Positions 47,186 through 58,307 of a DNA stretch of 64,000 nucleotides are shown here, piece by piece (position 1 is the first letter of the stretch; each line of letters opens with the position of its first letter). The DNA is taken from positions 79,854 through 143,853 of the forward strand of contig NZ_JAGGJY010000009.1 in assembly GCF_017873245.1 (NCBI RefSeq). The letters run 5' to 3'. This stretch comes from Clostridium tertium. Lineage in GTDB: Bacteria > Bacillota > Clostridia > Clostridiales > Clostridiaceae. The notes beneath the pieces are model-generated. The model was not told the DNA's origin and ran no database searches. It saw only the letters and a program-made list of their open reading frames with translations. The position numbers and the translations under genes are program-made.

Positions 47186-48763
47186 TTATGCATGTACTTT
47201 TTTTAGATACTCTATATATGCTTCAATTTTTTCACGTTCTTGCTCGACACCCATGCCAATGACGATTTGGATGTGTTTACCTTTATCAACAATTCCGGAA
47301 GCTTTGACCTTTTCTTTTAATATTTTAATGTTAACTTTATTTTCATCTTTGACATCAACACGTAATCTTGTGTAGCAATTAATGATGTTTTCAATATTGT
47401 CCGCACCACCTAAACCAGCAACGATATTTTGAATTTGTGGTTCAAATTCTAAATCAGATTTAGCTTCAATCGAATCAACTCCAATAGAATCAACGACTGG
47501 TTCAATTACCACCTCAGCCCTTTCACGGCCTAATGTTGGAATATTTAATTTCACAATCAATTTTTTAAACACAAAATACTCTAAAACAGCAGTTGCAATA
47601 AAGATTACTGGAATTAAATATTGATGACCCAAACGTGTTGGAAATGCAAAACTATTGATAATCATATTTATTCCTGTATCAAACTGAATATTAATCCCTA
47701 CTAGGTTTGTAATGAACAAACTCAATCCATATACTACAGAATGCGCTAACCATAAAACTGGTGATAAGAACAAGAATAAAAATTCTAGTGGTTCAGTAAC
47801 ACCAGCCAAGAAAGCTGTAGTTACAGTTGGAATTAAAATCGTAGCAACCTTCTTCCTATTTTCCGGACGTGCCGTTTTCCAAAGCGCAAAGGCAATACCG
47901 ATTGGTAAAGAAATTGAACCAAAGTTTGATAGATAACCTATAGATGGATGCATAGTTGTAATTTGACTTGCATTTCCTAGCTCGGCCAACCAGATATTGA
48001 ACGCACCGTTATATGCTTGTCCAGCAATTTCTGCGGTACCACCAAGAGGAGTATAAAAAATTGGCATCCATAAAAAGTGGTGTAGACCTACCGGTAAAAG
48101 CAGACGATTTAAGAACCCATAGAAGAAAAAACCGACTGATCCTGCAGTTGTAGTTGTTTTTACCACTGCTTCAACTACTGAATTAACGATTGGCCAAACA
48201 TAAGTTATCCCTATCGCAAATAGAATTGTTGCAAATACTATCAAAATGTAAACTGACTTTGTACCAGAATATGGTGACAAATATTTATGTAACTTAATAT
48301 CGCCGAATTTATTGACCATCCAACCTACGAACACACCTAAGGAAATTCCTAGAAAAACCCCCATATCAGTTACTTGAATACCAAAGACCATTCCTTGTCC
48401 AGTACCATAAAGTCCCTGTTCACCAGCAATAGCTAATCGATTCGTAATTGTTAACCAAGAATTATTTGCGTATAAAAAGATTAAATACGTAATAATACCT
48501 AAAATTGCGGCATCCGTTTTATATTTTGGTTTTGCTAATGCTGCAGCAATCCCTACACAAAATATGGCACTTAGCTGACCAATCATACCCCCGGATAAAA
48601 TATTAAAGATAAAATCTCCAATATTTTTAGTTAAGTTTGGCATAAATTCCAGTTTCAAAATTGCACAAACTGATAAAATAATCCCAGTCACTGCCATAAA
48701 CATTACTGGCTGAATTATTGCTTTTGAAAAAACACTAGCCGATTTAATAAACTTCTCTTTCAT
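47186..48763 (-). CDS. PTS glucose-family EIICB (alpha-glucoside type)
   Basis: A 525-residue fused permease and B domain. Residues 1-400 form the membrane EIIC (FYTPLGG and GVTEPLEFLFLFLSP are family motifs); residues about 445-525 are EIIB with phospho-cysteine C463 in INCYTRLRV. No IIA domain, so a separate glucose-type IIA must serve it. It would import and phosphorylate the disaccharide split by the GH4 enzyme 54 bp downstream. MalX/GlvC-type, but the deacetylase upstream suggests an N-acetylated substrate. Confidence 0.92.
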   Translation of the reverse strand: MKEKFIKSASVFSKAIIQPVMFMAVTGIILSVCAILKLEFMPNLTKNIGDFIFNILSGGMIGQLSAIFCVGIAAALAKPKYKTDAAILGIITYLIFLYANNSWLTITNRLAIAGEQGLYGTGQGMVFGIQVTDMGVFLGISLGVFVGWMVNKFGDIKLHKYLSPYSGTKSVYILIVFATILFAIGITYVWPIVNSVVEAVVKTTTTAGSVGFFFYGFLNRLLLPVGLHHFLWMPIFYTPLGGTAEIAGQAYNGAFNIWLAELGNASQITTMHPSIGYLSNFGSISLPIGIAFALWKTARPENRKKVATILIPTVTTAFLAGVTEPLEFLFLFLSPVLWLAHSVVYGLSLFITNLVGINIQFDTGINMIINSFAFPTRLGHQYLIPVIFIATAVLEYFVFKKLIVKLNIPTLGRERAEVVIEPVVDSIGVDSIEAKSDLEFEPQIQNIVAGLGGADNIENIINCYTRLRVDVKDENKVNIKILKEKVKASGIVDKGKHIQIVIGMGVEQEREKIEAYIEYLKKVHA

Positions 48764-48830
48764 ATATTTTCCCCTTTACTATTTTTAATTTAATTATTCA
48801 ACTTTAAAAAAGTTGTTACCCAAAAAATAC

Positions 48831-49616
48831 TTATACATTTTCATAGCTACATGTCACAATTTGATTTTCTTCAAAGAGTTGCTTCATTTGTGAGTCACAT
48901 AAAATTGATACTTCCTTCATTCGTTGAATATTGAATGAAGAATTGAAATACAGGATCTCATCTACATAAGCCGGATGGACCATCAGCTCCGTTATCTCAT
49001 TATCAGCAACTTGGTCAAGCACTGTTTGAATTTCCTCGAAACATCTAGTTCGATTTTCTTTAAAAGGTATTGTTAAATCACGAATGGCTGAATGATTCAT
49101 TAAATCTAAAAAACCCTTAATTTCCTTCTGATCAGGTAATTCTATATTTTCTTCTAACCCAAAGACATTTCTAAAACACAAATGATATTTCTCAGCTATT
49201 CTTTTCGTTACCTCCAAATTTTCAGGAAAAGAGTGCACATGATGATGACTATCCAAATGTGTCAACTGTAATCCGTGATCCATTAAATAATCAATTTGAT
49301 GGGACCACTCCTGAAAAATTTCTTCATCACACATTTCGTTACGATGTTTTTTATATTCAGCTAAACTATAAAAATCTCCGTTTCCATCTATGAGTGACGT
49401 CCCTTTAGTTAAAGGTTTTCCACAAGTTAAAACAAGGTGACCACCGACTCCAAGATCTGGATTTTCCTTAGCAAGCATAATAGCTTCATCACGTCCTGGC
49501 ATGTTAGCCATTAAAGTTGTCGAGGTCAGAACCCCTTCTTTATAAGATTTTATGATTCCTAGATTGACTGCCGAAGAATAACCAAAATCATCGGCGTTGA
49601 TAATTACTTTTTTCAT
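48831..49616 (-). CDS. chbG: ChbG/YdjC-family carbohydrate deacetylase
   Basis: A 261-residue metal-dependent deacetylase. The acidic pair is D9-D10 in NADDFGYS and the metal-binding histidines lie in HLDSHHHVHSF. E. coli ChbG removes one acetyl group from chitobiose-6-phosphate so that its GH4 enzyme (ChbF) can act. Here it heads chbG-EIICB-GH4, so an analogous deacetylate-then-cleave path is inferred. Same less AT-rich base use as its neighbours. Confidence 0.9.
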   Translation of the reverse strand: MKKVIINADDFGYSSAVNLGIIKSYKEGVLTSTTLMANMPGRDEAIMLAKENPDLGVGGHLVLTCGKPLTKGTSLIDGNGDFYSLAEYKKHRNEMCDEEIFQEWSHQIDYLMDHGLQLTHLDSHHHVHSFPENLEVTKRIAEKYHLCFRNVFGLEENIELPDQKEIKGFLDLMNHSAIRDLTIPFKENRTRCFEEIQTVLDQVADNEITELMVHPAYVDEILYFNSSFNIQRMKEVSILCDSQMKQLFEENQIVTCSYENV

Positions 49617-49737
49617 AACTTCCCTCTTTCATTAAAGACGATTGGTTAAATTATATGAACCTTGCTCTTCTCAGCTCTAAGAAATACACTAAGTTTTACT
49701 AGAACTAATTATTCTCCCATGAAAGGAGAAAAGAACA

Positions 49738-49812
49738 ATGAACAAAACAAATATTAAATGCTCTTGTTGTCACTCTAATAAACTATACAAGTTCGATTAT
49801 TTTTGCAGGTAG
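49738..49812 (+). pseudogene. Remnant of a transposase zinc ribbon
   Basis: ATG 49738 after AAAGGAG opens 24 codons (MNKTNIKCSCCHSNKLYKFD...) and then a TAG. The CxxC plus LYKF pattern is that of the N-terminal zinc ribbon of several IS transposases, but nothing that follows continues it. It lies in the 430-bp gap between chbG and the RpiR gene and supports transfer of this block. Otherwise that gap shows no gene. Confidence 0.35.
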
Positions 49813-50044
49813 ATTCCCCATACACAAAGATAATGAGACTTATATAATTTTCAAAGAACGAGAGAGCCTAAGATTTATTAATCTATTTTTTATAACAGAT
49901 TTATTAAAGAAACTACTTTCATACAATTGTATTTGCTTTCTTTATAGTAGTAGTATAGTATATAGAAAGAGCGTACACAATGCTTATACAACAGCATGGT
50001 TACGGTTTCATTTTATGAATATACTTTCACAGGAGCGTGAGATT

Positions 50045-50773
50045 ATGGCTAAAATTTACCATTTAAATCGTTTATTTCCCAATAGCAACTTTCGCGATGG
50101 AGATGAAAAAATAATAGAGAACATTATCGAAGCAATTAAAAGCAAATCCGTCATCGATATTCGTAGTATTGCACAAATGAACTATACCTCCCAATCTTCA
50201 ATCAGTCGATTATCAAAAAGAGCAGGTTTTAATAATTTCAAAGAATTCATTTTTTTCCTTTCAAATGAATTTTCATATAAATCCATAAATCAATTGGAAG
50301 CCTTACCCTTTGTGATGGTAAATCAAGACTGGGATCAAATAGATAGTTATTTTAATAATGCTTTTTCAAATAAAAAAATCTACTTATTTGGTGAAGGATT
50401 TTGTCAAACCCTAGTTAATTATACTTATCGTAAATTACTCTTGAAAAAAATTTATGCTATTGATTTAGAAGGTGTTGAAATCGGTTTGGTGTCAGATCAA
50501 ACCCCTTACACCTTAATTACATTTTCCCAATCAGGTGAAAACAAAAACGGTTTGCTCAAAATGGAGGAATGTAAGAAGTATGGTGGTAAAGTTATTGCTT
50601 TGACAGCTACGGAAAACAGTAGCTACACCGTAAAAAGTGACCTTTCATTTATCGTAGAAAGTGGATCCACTAGTATAGATCATGAAAATCAGAATTTAAA
50701 TTACTTTTTCGGTAACTGTTTAAATTTAATGGAATATCTCATTAATCGTTACACAAAAACACCAAAAGCATAA
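50045..50773 (+). CDS. RpiR/MurR-family regulator of the GH4 operon
   Basis: A 242-residue regulator: helix-turn-helix in the first 75 residues (SIAQMNYTSQSSISRLSKRA) and a SIS sugar-phosphate domain (about 100-225, with ITFSQSGENKNG). Divergent from chbG-EIICB-malH, so it likely senses the phosphorylated sugar. ATG 50045 is preferred, since AGGAG lies 10 nt before it; an ATG at 50015 has no ribosome site. Shares the CGN-rich codon use of the block. Confidence 0.88.
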   Translation: MAKIYHLNRLFPNSNFRDGDEKIIENIIEAIKSKSVIDIRSIAQMNYTSQSSISRLSKRAGFNNFKEFIFFLSNEFSYKSINQLEALPFVMVNQDWDQIDSYFNNAFSNKKIYLFGEGFCQTLVNYTYRKLLLKKIYAIDLEGVEIGLVSDQTPYTLITFSQSGENKNGLLKMEECKKYGGKVIALTATENSSYTVKSDLSFIVESGSTSIDHENQNLNYFFGNCLNLMEYLINRYTKTPKA

Positions 50774-50823
50774 ATCTTTTTGATTTGTACTTTTGGTATT
50801 TTCAAAATGCAAATAAAAATAAA

Positions 50824-50860
50824 ACCGAGAAAGCTCATATCTATGGCTTTCTCGGTATTT
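50824..50860. terminator. Bidirectional terminator between the RpiR gene and guaA
   Basis: An 11-bp GC-containing stem, ACCGAGAAAGC / GCTTTCTCGGT, with an 11-nt loop and A/T runs on both sides. Right border of the foreign-looking block. Confidence 0.8.
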
Positions 50861-50866
50861 TATAGT

Positions 50867-52408
50867 TTATTCAAATTCAATAGTTGCAGGTGGTTTTCCT
50901 GTGCAATCATACATTACACGGTTAACACCCTTAACTTCATTTACAATTCTAGTTGTTACTTTTCCAAGTACTTCCCATGGAAGATCTGCTGATTCTGCTG
51001 TCATAAAATCACTTGTAGTTACTGCACGAAGAACTACTGCATAATCATAAGTTCTTTCATCTCCCATTACTCCTACTGAGCGCATATTAGTAAGTGCTGC
51101 AAAGTATTGGCCTAGTTCTTTATCAACTCCAGCATTAGCAATTTCTTCTCTGTAAATTGCATCTGCATCTTGAACTATTCTAACTTTTTCAGCTGTTACT
51201 TCACCAATTATACGTATTCCAAGACCTGGTCCTGGGAATGGTTGTCTGTAAACTAGTTTTTCTGGTATTCCAAGCTCTAAACCAGCTTTACGTACTTCAT
51301 CCTTGAATAATAATCTTAATGGTTCGATTATTTCTTTAAAATCAACATAGTCTGGAAGTCCTCCAACATTATGATGTGATTTTATAACTGCTGATTTTCC
51401 TAGACCACTTTCAATTACATCTGGATAAATAGTTCCTTGTACTAAGAAATCTACTGCACCTATCTTTTTAGCTTCCTCTTCAAATACTCTTATGAATTCT
51501 TCACCAATTATCTTTCTCTTTTGCTCTGGCTCTTCTATTCCTTTTAACTTTTCGTAGAATCTTTCCTGAGCATTTACACGTATAAAGTTAAGATCGTATT
51601 GTCCATTAGGTCCAAATACTTCTTCAACTTCATCTCCTTCATTCTTACGAAGTAAACCATGATCAACGAACACACAAGTTAATTGACTTCCTACAGCTTT
51701 TGAAAGTAATACAGCAGCTACAGATGAATCAACCCCACCTGATAATGCACATAATACTTTACCATTTCCAACTTTTTCACGTACTTCTTGAATTGTTTTC
51801 TCTACAAATGAATCCATTTTCCAATCACCAGAACATTCACAAACATTATATAAGAAGTTTGATATCATCTTTGTTCCTTCTTGTGTATGCATAACTTCAG
51901 GATGGAATTGAACTGCATATAATTTCTTTTCTGGACACTCCATAGCAGCAACTGGACAAACTGGAGTATTAGCTACAGTCTTAAATCCTTCTGGAGCTTT
52001 TTCTATGTAATCTGTGTGACTCATCCAACAAATAGTAGATGCTGATACTCCATCAAATATCTTTGAATCTACATTAACATCAACCTTTGTCTTTCCATAT
52101 TCGCTTACAGGAGCAGTAGCAACCTTTCCTCCAAGCATATGAGCCATTAATTGTGAACCGTAACAAATTCCAAGTATAGGTATTCCAACTTCAAATAAAG
52201 CTTTATCACATAAAGGAGAATCTTCCCCATATACACTATTTGGTCCACCTGTAAATATTATTCCCTTTGGATTCATTTCTTTTATTTCATCGATGCTTAA
52301 AGTATGTTGGTGAACTTCACAATAAACACCACATTCTCTAACTCTTCTAGCTATCAATTGGTTATATTGTCCACCGAAGTCAACAACTAAAATTAATTCT
52401 TTATTCAT
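50867..52408 (-). CDS. guaA: GMP synthase (glutamine-hydrolysing)
   Basis: A 513-residue two-domain enzyme that makes GMP from XMP, ATP and glutamine. Residues 1-190 are a class I glutamine amidotransferase with nucleophile C82 (GICYGSQ) and the QFHPEV histidine; the synthase part has the PP-loop SGGVDSS and the C-terminal dimerisation domain ending PPATIEFE. Located 286 bp after guaB, with a repeat in the gap, and probably still under the guaB riboswitch. Confidence 0.97.
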   Translation of the reverse strand: MNKELILVVDFGGQYNQLIARRVRECGVYCEVHQHTLSIDEIKEMNPKGIIFTGGPNSVYGEDSPLCDKALFEVGIPILGICYGSQLMAHMLGGKVATAPVSEYGKTKVDVNVDSKIFDGVSASTICWMSHTDYIEKAPEGFKTVANTPVCPVAAMECPEKKLYAVQFHPEVMHTQEGTKMISNFLYNVCECSGDWKMDSFVEKTIQEVREKVGNGKVLCALSGGVDSSVAAVLLSKAVGSQLTCVFVDHGLLRKNEGDEVEEVFGPNGQYDLNFIRVNAQERFYEKLKGIEEPEQKRKIIGEEFIRVFEEEAKKIGAVDFLVQGTIYPDVIESGLGKSAVIKSHHNVGGLPDYVDFKEIIEPLRLLFKDEVRKAGLELGIPEKLVYRQPFPGPGLGIRIIGEVTAEKVRIVQDADAIYREEIANAGVDKELGQYFAALTNMRSVGVMGDERTYDYAVVLRAVTTSDFMTAESADLPWEVLGKVTTRIVNEVKGVNRVMYDCTGKPPATIEFE

Positions 52409-52444
52409 GGGTTACCTCCAACCTTTTGTTTATTATCTACTAAT

Positions 52445-52690
52445 TATAAGTTTAAATTAAAAAGTGAAAGAATGAAAGAGTGAAAAAATTATGGTAATTA
52501 TTCAACTATAGTTGAATAATTAAATTTCATTTTCCAATAACTCAGTCCGTCTGAGTTACTTCATCAACTCTTTCACTGATATTTAAAATTTTAATTTTAA
52601 ATGAATTTTCATTCTTTCACTTTTCCCTATAACTCAGTTCGCTTGAGTTATCTCCTTAATTATCTATTATTCATTGTCAATTATCAATCG
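52445..52690. repeat. Intergenic hairpin mosaic repeat between guaB and guaA
   Basis: Holds AACTCAG-TCCGT-CTGAGTT (52540-52558) and AACTCAGTTCGCTTGAGTT (52631-52649), an AATTATTCAACTATAGTTGAATAATT palindrome split here for length, and outer GAAAGAATGAAAGAGTGAAA against TTTTCATTCTTTCACTTTT arms. The stems carry C:G where the 35-kb copies carry T:A, on both sides, so pairing is kept. Confidence 0.55.
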
Positions 52691-52694
52691 TCTT

Positions 52695-54155
<1,461 letters not shown>

Positions 54156-54230
54156 TTAAAATGATTTTTTTCTTTCATTATTTTCAATTTATGAATTAAA
54201 TATTTCTTTTCATTCCTATTTTTATGTATA

Positions 54231-54270
54231 AAAAAAGACATACTAATCTTCTAAGTGAAGTTAATATGCC
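54231..54270 (-). terminator. Expression-platform terminator of the guanine riboswitch
   Basis: On the minus strand a stem of GGCATATTAACTT with its partner ends in seven T residues (54237-54230 region), about 40 nt after the aptamer. Guanine binding should favour it. Confidence 0.7.
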
Positions 54271-54311
54271 TAAAACACTATATGACAAATATAGGTATAG
54301 TATATCAAAAT

Positions 54312-54378
54312 CACTCATAGTCGGAAATTTAAGGTTTCCGGTAGATACTCTCTGCCATATTCAGAGGATATACGAGTT
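54312..54378 (-). promoter_or_regulatory. Guanine-sensing purine riboswitch aptamer
   Basis: The minus strand shows P1 (ACTCGTA with TATGAGT), P2 (CCTCTG-AATATGG-CAGAGAG), the core TATCTACC, P3 (CGGAAA-CCTTAAA-TTTCCG) and the closing GACTATG. The base in the specificity position of GACTATG is C, as in guanine and not adenine switches. Located between the guaB promoter and terminator. Confidence 0.92.
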
Positions 54379-54409
54379 ATTTATGTCTGACTACTTTTAA
54401 TTTATAGAT

Positions 54410-54438
54410 ATTATATATCTACACCATTTCATTGTCAA
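54410..54438 (-). promoter_or_regulatory. guaB promoter
   Basis: Minus strand TTGACA (54438-54433), 17 bp, TATAAT (54415-54410): a consensus promoter that starts about 25 nt before the riboswitch. Confidence 0.85.
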
Positions 54439-54485
54439 TAAGTTTGCAATTTATATTTCAAGTAAAATTTATCAATTGATGGCAA

Positions 54486-54824
54486 TCATTCTCCCAAATC
54501 TATTGAATAAATCCCACTATTGTCTAAAGAAAGTCTTTTTAAATTATTTTCTGCTGGAGTATAGGTTGAATCGAATACTAATGCAACTCTATAATAATTT
54601 TGAGCTACCCTTTTATTCCCAATTAATTCTTCAATAACTCCAAATAGATTTTCTATCTCGGCATTGCTGCTATCCATTACTAAAGCTTCTTTTAAATATA
54701 ACTCAGCTTTAGAATATTCCTTATTTATTATAGCCTCTCTAGCTTCTTTTATATATTTCTTTAAATCATGATTAGCTTTTAATATTTTTATCTTGCTCTT
54801 ATAGCATTTTTCATTATATTCCAT
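54486..54824 (-). CDS. TPR protein at the end of the kdp operon
   Basis: A 112-residue helical protein with two tetratricopeptide-like repeats (about 26-59 and 60-93: YSKAELYLKEALVMDSSNAE, KRVAQNYYRVALVFDSTY). No signal peptide. It starts 45 bp after kdpE with a full GGAGG site, so it belongs to the kdp transcript. Protein-binding role inferred; not one of the classical Kdp components. Confidence 0.75.
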   Translation of the reverse strand: MEYNEKCYKSKIKILKANHDLKKYIKEAREAIINKEYSKAELYLKEALVMDSSNAEIENLFGVIEELIGNKRVAQNYYRVALVFDSTYTPAENNLKRLSLDNSGIYSIDLGE

Positions 54825-54869
54825 ACTTACCTCCTATATCCTAATATAATAGAAGATCATTAATTTAGT

Positions 54870-55568
54870 TTAATATTGTATCCTTACAAATCTATATCCA
54901 ACCCCTATATGAGTTTGTATATAAGTATTCTTTTCACAATTTTTCTCTATCTTCTTTCTTAAAGTAGCCATAAAAACCCTTAATGATGGGACTTCACTTT
55001 CATATGCTACCCCCCATATCTCTTTTAAAATATAGGTATGAGTAAGAACCTTTCCTACATTTTTGGCTAACAAACATAAAAGTTTATATTCTATTGGAGT
55101 TAAATGTGTTTCTTCTTTTCCTACAAAAACACATCCTGATACATAATCTATCTTTAAATCTCCATTTATAAATTCAGTACTTTCTTCTTTTTTTGTATTA
55201 TCATAATTCATCTTTCTAATAGCAACTCTAATTCTTGCAAGAAGTTCATCTACACTAAATGGTTTAGTTAAATAATCATCTGCACCAGAATCCAAAGCTT
55301 CTATCTTATCTTTATCTTCACTTCTAGCACTTACAACTATTATTGGGCAATTAGACCAAGCTCTTATTTTCTTTATTATATCAACCCCATCTATATCAGG
55401 TAATCCTAAATCTAATATAATGATATCAGGCTTATGTGATGTCGCTAGTATCATTGCTTGCTCCCCATTTTCTGCTGTAAAGCAGTTATAAGAATGAATA
55501 TCTAATGTAGCAGATATAAAATTTCTTATTGCCTTATCATCCTCAACTACTAAAATTGATACCTTCAT
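54870..55568 (-). CDS. kdpE: KdpE response regulator
   Basis: A 232-residue OmpR-type regulator. The receiver has phosphorylated D in DIIILDLGLPDIDG, with the acidic pair in VVEDDK and the lysine in LTKPFS; the winged helix ends YIQTHIGVGYRF. It turns on kdpFABC. It overlaps the kdpD 3-prime end by 26 nt; of two adjacent ATGs (55571, 55568) the second has the better distance from GGAGG. Confidence 0.94.
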   Translation of the reverse strand: MKVSILVVEDDKAIRNFISATLDIHSYNCFTAENGEQAMILATSHKPDIIILDLGLPDIDGVDIIKKIRAWSNCPIIVVSARSEDKDKIEALDSGADDYLTKPFSVDELLARIRVAIRKMNYDNTKKEESTEFINGDLKIDYVSGCVFVGKEETHLTPIEYKLLCLLAKNVGKVLTHTYILKEIWGVAYESEVPSLRVFMATLRKKIEKNCEKNTYIQTHIGVGYRFVRIQY

Positions 55569-58248
55569 CATTTACCTCCACTTGTGATAATGTAAACCCT
55601 ATTATTGTTCCATTGGGTTTATTATTTTTAACATAGATTTCTCCATCATGAGCCTTTATTATAGACTTGCAAAGCGCAAGCCCTAATCCTAACCCTCTTC
55701 TACTATCACCTTTATTTCCATCAACAGTAAAGAACATGTCAAAAATACACTCTTGATTTTGTTTACTTATTCCTGCACCATAATCTGCAACTTCTACTAT
55801 TACTTTTTTACCTTTAGTAAACACATTTATTTGAATTTCTGTTCCTGGCTCAGTATATTTAATTGCATTATCTACTATATTTATCATAACTTGGACTATT
55901 AACCTTACATCTACATCTACCATTAATAAATCATCTTTTAAATTGACTTTAACTTTATAATCTGAAATTTTACGATTTACATGTTCAAGTGCTTCATTTA
56001 TTATTTCTTCAATTAATTGTGGTTCAGTATTTAATTTCGCATTTCCATTATCTAATCTAGAAACTGATAATAAGTTTTCAACTAAATTTATTAACCAAAC
56101 TGAATCATCATAAATATCTGATATTAACTTTTTCTTCGTTTCTTCATCAAATTCATTATTTAATATAGAACTGGCACTTCCAGATATACTAGTAAGTGGT
56201 GTTCTTAAATCATGGGAAACTGCCCTTAATAAATTTGCCCTGAACCTCTCATTTTCAGCTTGCATTAAGGCATTTTTCTTAGATTCATTTAAAATATATT
56301 TCTCTATTGCAAATGAAATTTGACTAAGCATTGCTTCTAATAATGACTTCTCTCCGCTATCAATATTTTCATTTTCTCTCATAACTATTCCTATTACAAC
56401 CATAACATCATCTTGCCCAATAAGTGGTATATACATAGCTTTAGCACCTGGAAGTGTATCCGTACTAATCCCTGCTCGTTTTCTATTTTTTATTACCCAA
56501 CTAACTACAGCTTTTTCATCTTCACTTGTATATTTCCTATCTATTTCACTGCCATCCTCATATTTATAATTATATATACGCTTTATATTTTCATTATCTA
56601 CTTCATATATTATAATTGGATTTTTTAGAAACTTATATAATTGCCTTTGAGCTGTTAATATTATATCTTCTAAATTGTTAGTTCTTTCCAAATTCCTACT
56701 TGCTTCTAATAATATATTTGTTCTATTAGCAATAACAGCTGATACATTTGCTTGATATTTAACTTTGTTAGTTAATGTGCTTGTAACTAGTGCAGATGTT
56801 AGCATTGTAATAAACGTAACTAGATATCCTGGGTCATAAAAATCAAGTGAAAACCTTGGGTCTGTAAAAAGAAAATTAAATAATATTACACTTGCTAATG
56901 AAGCTATTCCTCCATAAATAATTCCATCAGTTTTATTTGATATTAATAAAACACCAAGTATAAAAACTGTTATTACATTAGCTTCACTAAATCCAAGACT
57001 ATATAAAATTGCACTTATTCCTACAGATAGTGCTAGTATTCCTAGTGTTTTTACTATATCAGAACTTGATAGCTTTATATTTTTAACTTGATACTTTCTT
57101 TTAGCTACAATATCTTCACTATCTGGTATAACGTATAAATCTATTTCTGGAGCTAACTCTATAATTCTATCTACATATCCTAACTTAGACCTTAACAAAA
57201 ACTTTCTTCTTTTTGTTCTTCCAAGTATTATCTTTGATACGCCACTTAATTTTGCAAATTCTGCAACTTGATATGGCACATCATCTCCATATACAGTTTC
57301 TACCTTTGCACCTAAATCTTCAGCAAGCTTTAAATTTTCTCTAAGCTTTTGAATATTTTTTTCACCTAACTCCTTTGAAACTATTGTTTCTACAAAAAGA
57401 GCTGTAAACTCAGCATGAAAAGCTTCCGCCATTCTAGCTGCTGCTCTTATAACTTTAGTATTTGAAGGTGATGAGCTTAAACATACTAATATATGCTCAT
57501 TAGTATGATATATCCCTTTGCTATAGCTCTTATTAACAGTAACTTCTTTATTAACTCTATCAGCAGTTTCCCTTAATGCAATTTCACGTAATGCAGCTAG
57601 ATTTTCTCTTGTAAAAAAGTTGTTCAGTGCCCTTTTGGCTTGCTTTTCCCTGTATATTTTACCTGCATTTAATCTATCTATAAGATCTGAAGGCTCTATA
57701 TCAATAAGCTCAACTTGAAATGCATCATTGAAAAATCTATCTGGCACTCTTTCCTTTACTACAACATGAGTAATTGATGCAATTATATCATTTAAACTTT
57801 CTATATGCTGAACATTAACTGTTGTATAAACATCAATACCTGCACTTAACAACTCTTCTATATCACTATATCTCTTCTTATGCCTTAGTCCATGTGCATT
57901 TGTATGTGCAAGCTCATCTACTAATATTAATTCTGGCTTTCTTTCTAATGCTCCATCTAAATCAAACTCTTTTAAAGTTATTCCTTTATATTTAACTTCA
58001 AGTTTTTGTAAAAGTTCTAATCCATCTAAAAGAGCTAAAGTCTCTGGTCTTGTATGTGGTTCTATATATCCAACTACTACATCTACTCCAGCTTTCTTTG
58101 CAGCATGAGCAGCATCCAGCATAGCGTAGGTTTTACCTACACCAGCTGCATAACCAAAAAATATTTTTAACTTTCCTCTTTGATTTTCCAATTCTTCTTC
58201 ATTAATTTTTCTTAGTAATTCTTCTGGATTAGGACGAGTTTCATTCAT
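55543..58248 (-). CDS. kdpD: KdpD sensor histidine kinase
   Basis: A 901-residue full-length KdpD. Order: N-terminal KdpD ATP-binding domain with GYAAGVGKT (32-40), a universal-stress-protein-like domain (about 250-375), four membrane helices (DUF4118, about 400-500), GAF-like region, HisKA with SHDLRTPLTSIS and the HATPase domain with G boxes (DYGAGIS, RRGLGLGLALC). It senses low K+ or turgor and phosphorylates KdpE. In Firmicutes the USP domain can bind c-di-AMP. Confidence 0.95.
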   Translation of the reverse strand: MNETRPNPEELLRKINEEELENQRGKLKIFFGYAAGVGKTYAMLDAAHAAKKAGVDVVVGYIEPHTRPETLALLDGLELLQKLEVKYKGITLKEFDLDGALERKPELILVDELAHTNAHGLRHKKRYSDIEELLSAGIDVYTTVNVQHIESLNDIIASITHVVVKERVPDRFFNDAFQVELIDIEPSDLIDRLNAGKIYREKQAKRALNNFFTRENLAALREIALRETADRVNKEVTVNKSYSKGIYHTNEHILVCLSSSPSNTKVIRAAARMAEAFHAEFTALFVETIVSKELGEKNIQKLRENLKLAEDLGAKVETVYGDDVPYQVAEFAKLSGVSKIILGRTKRRKFLLRSKLGYVDRIIELAPEIDLYVIPDSEDIVAKRKYQVKNIKLSSSDIVKTLGILALSVGISAILYSLGFSEANVITVFILGVLLISNKTDGIIYGGIASLASVILFNFLFTDPRFSLDFYDPGYLVTFITMLTSALVTSTLTNKVKYQANVSAVIANRTNILLEASRNLERTNNLEDIILTAQRQLYKFLKNPIIIYEVDNENIKRIYNYKYEDGSEIDRKYTSEDEKAVVSWVIKNRKRAGISTDTLPGAKAMYIPLIGQDDVMVVIGIVMRENENIDSGEKSLLEAMLSQISFAIEKYILNESKKNALMQAENERFRANLLRAVSHDLRTPLTSISGSASSILNNEFDEETKKKLISDIYDDSVWLINLVENLLSVSRLDNGNAKLNTEPQLIEEIINEALEHVNRKISDYKVKVNLKDDLLMVDVDVRLIVQVMINIVDNAIKYTEPGTEIQINVFTKGKKVIVEVADYGAGISKQNQECIFDMFFTVDGNKGDSRRGLGLGLALCKSIIKAHDGEIYVKNNKPNGTIIGFTLSQVEVNDEGINFSS

Positions 58249-58307
58249 TTATAGCACCCCTGTTTTTAATTAATAATTGATAATGGATAATTGCCCATTC
58301 TCCATTG

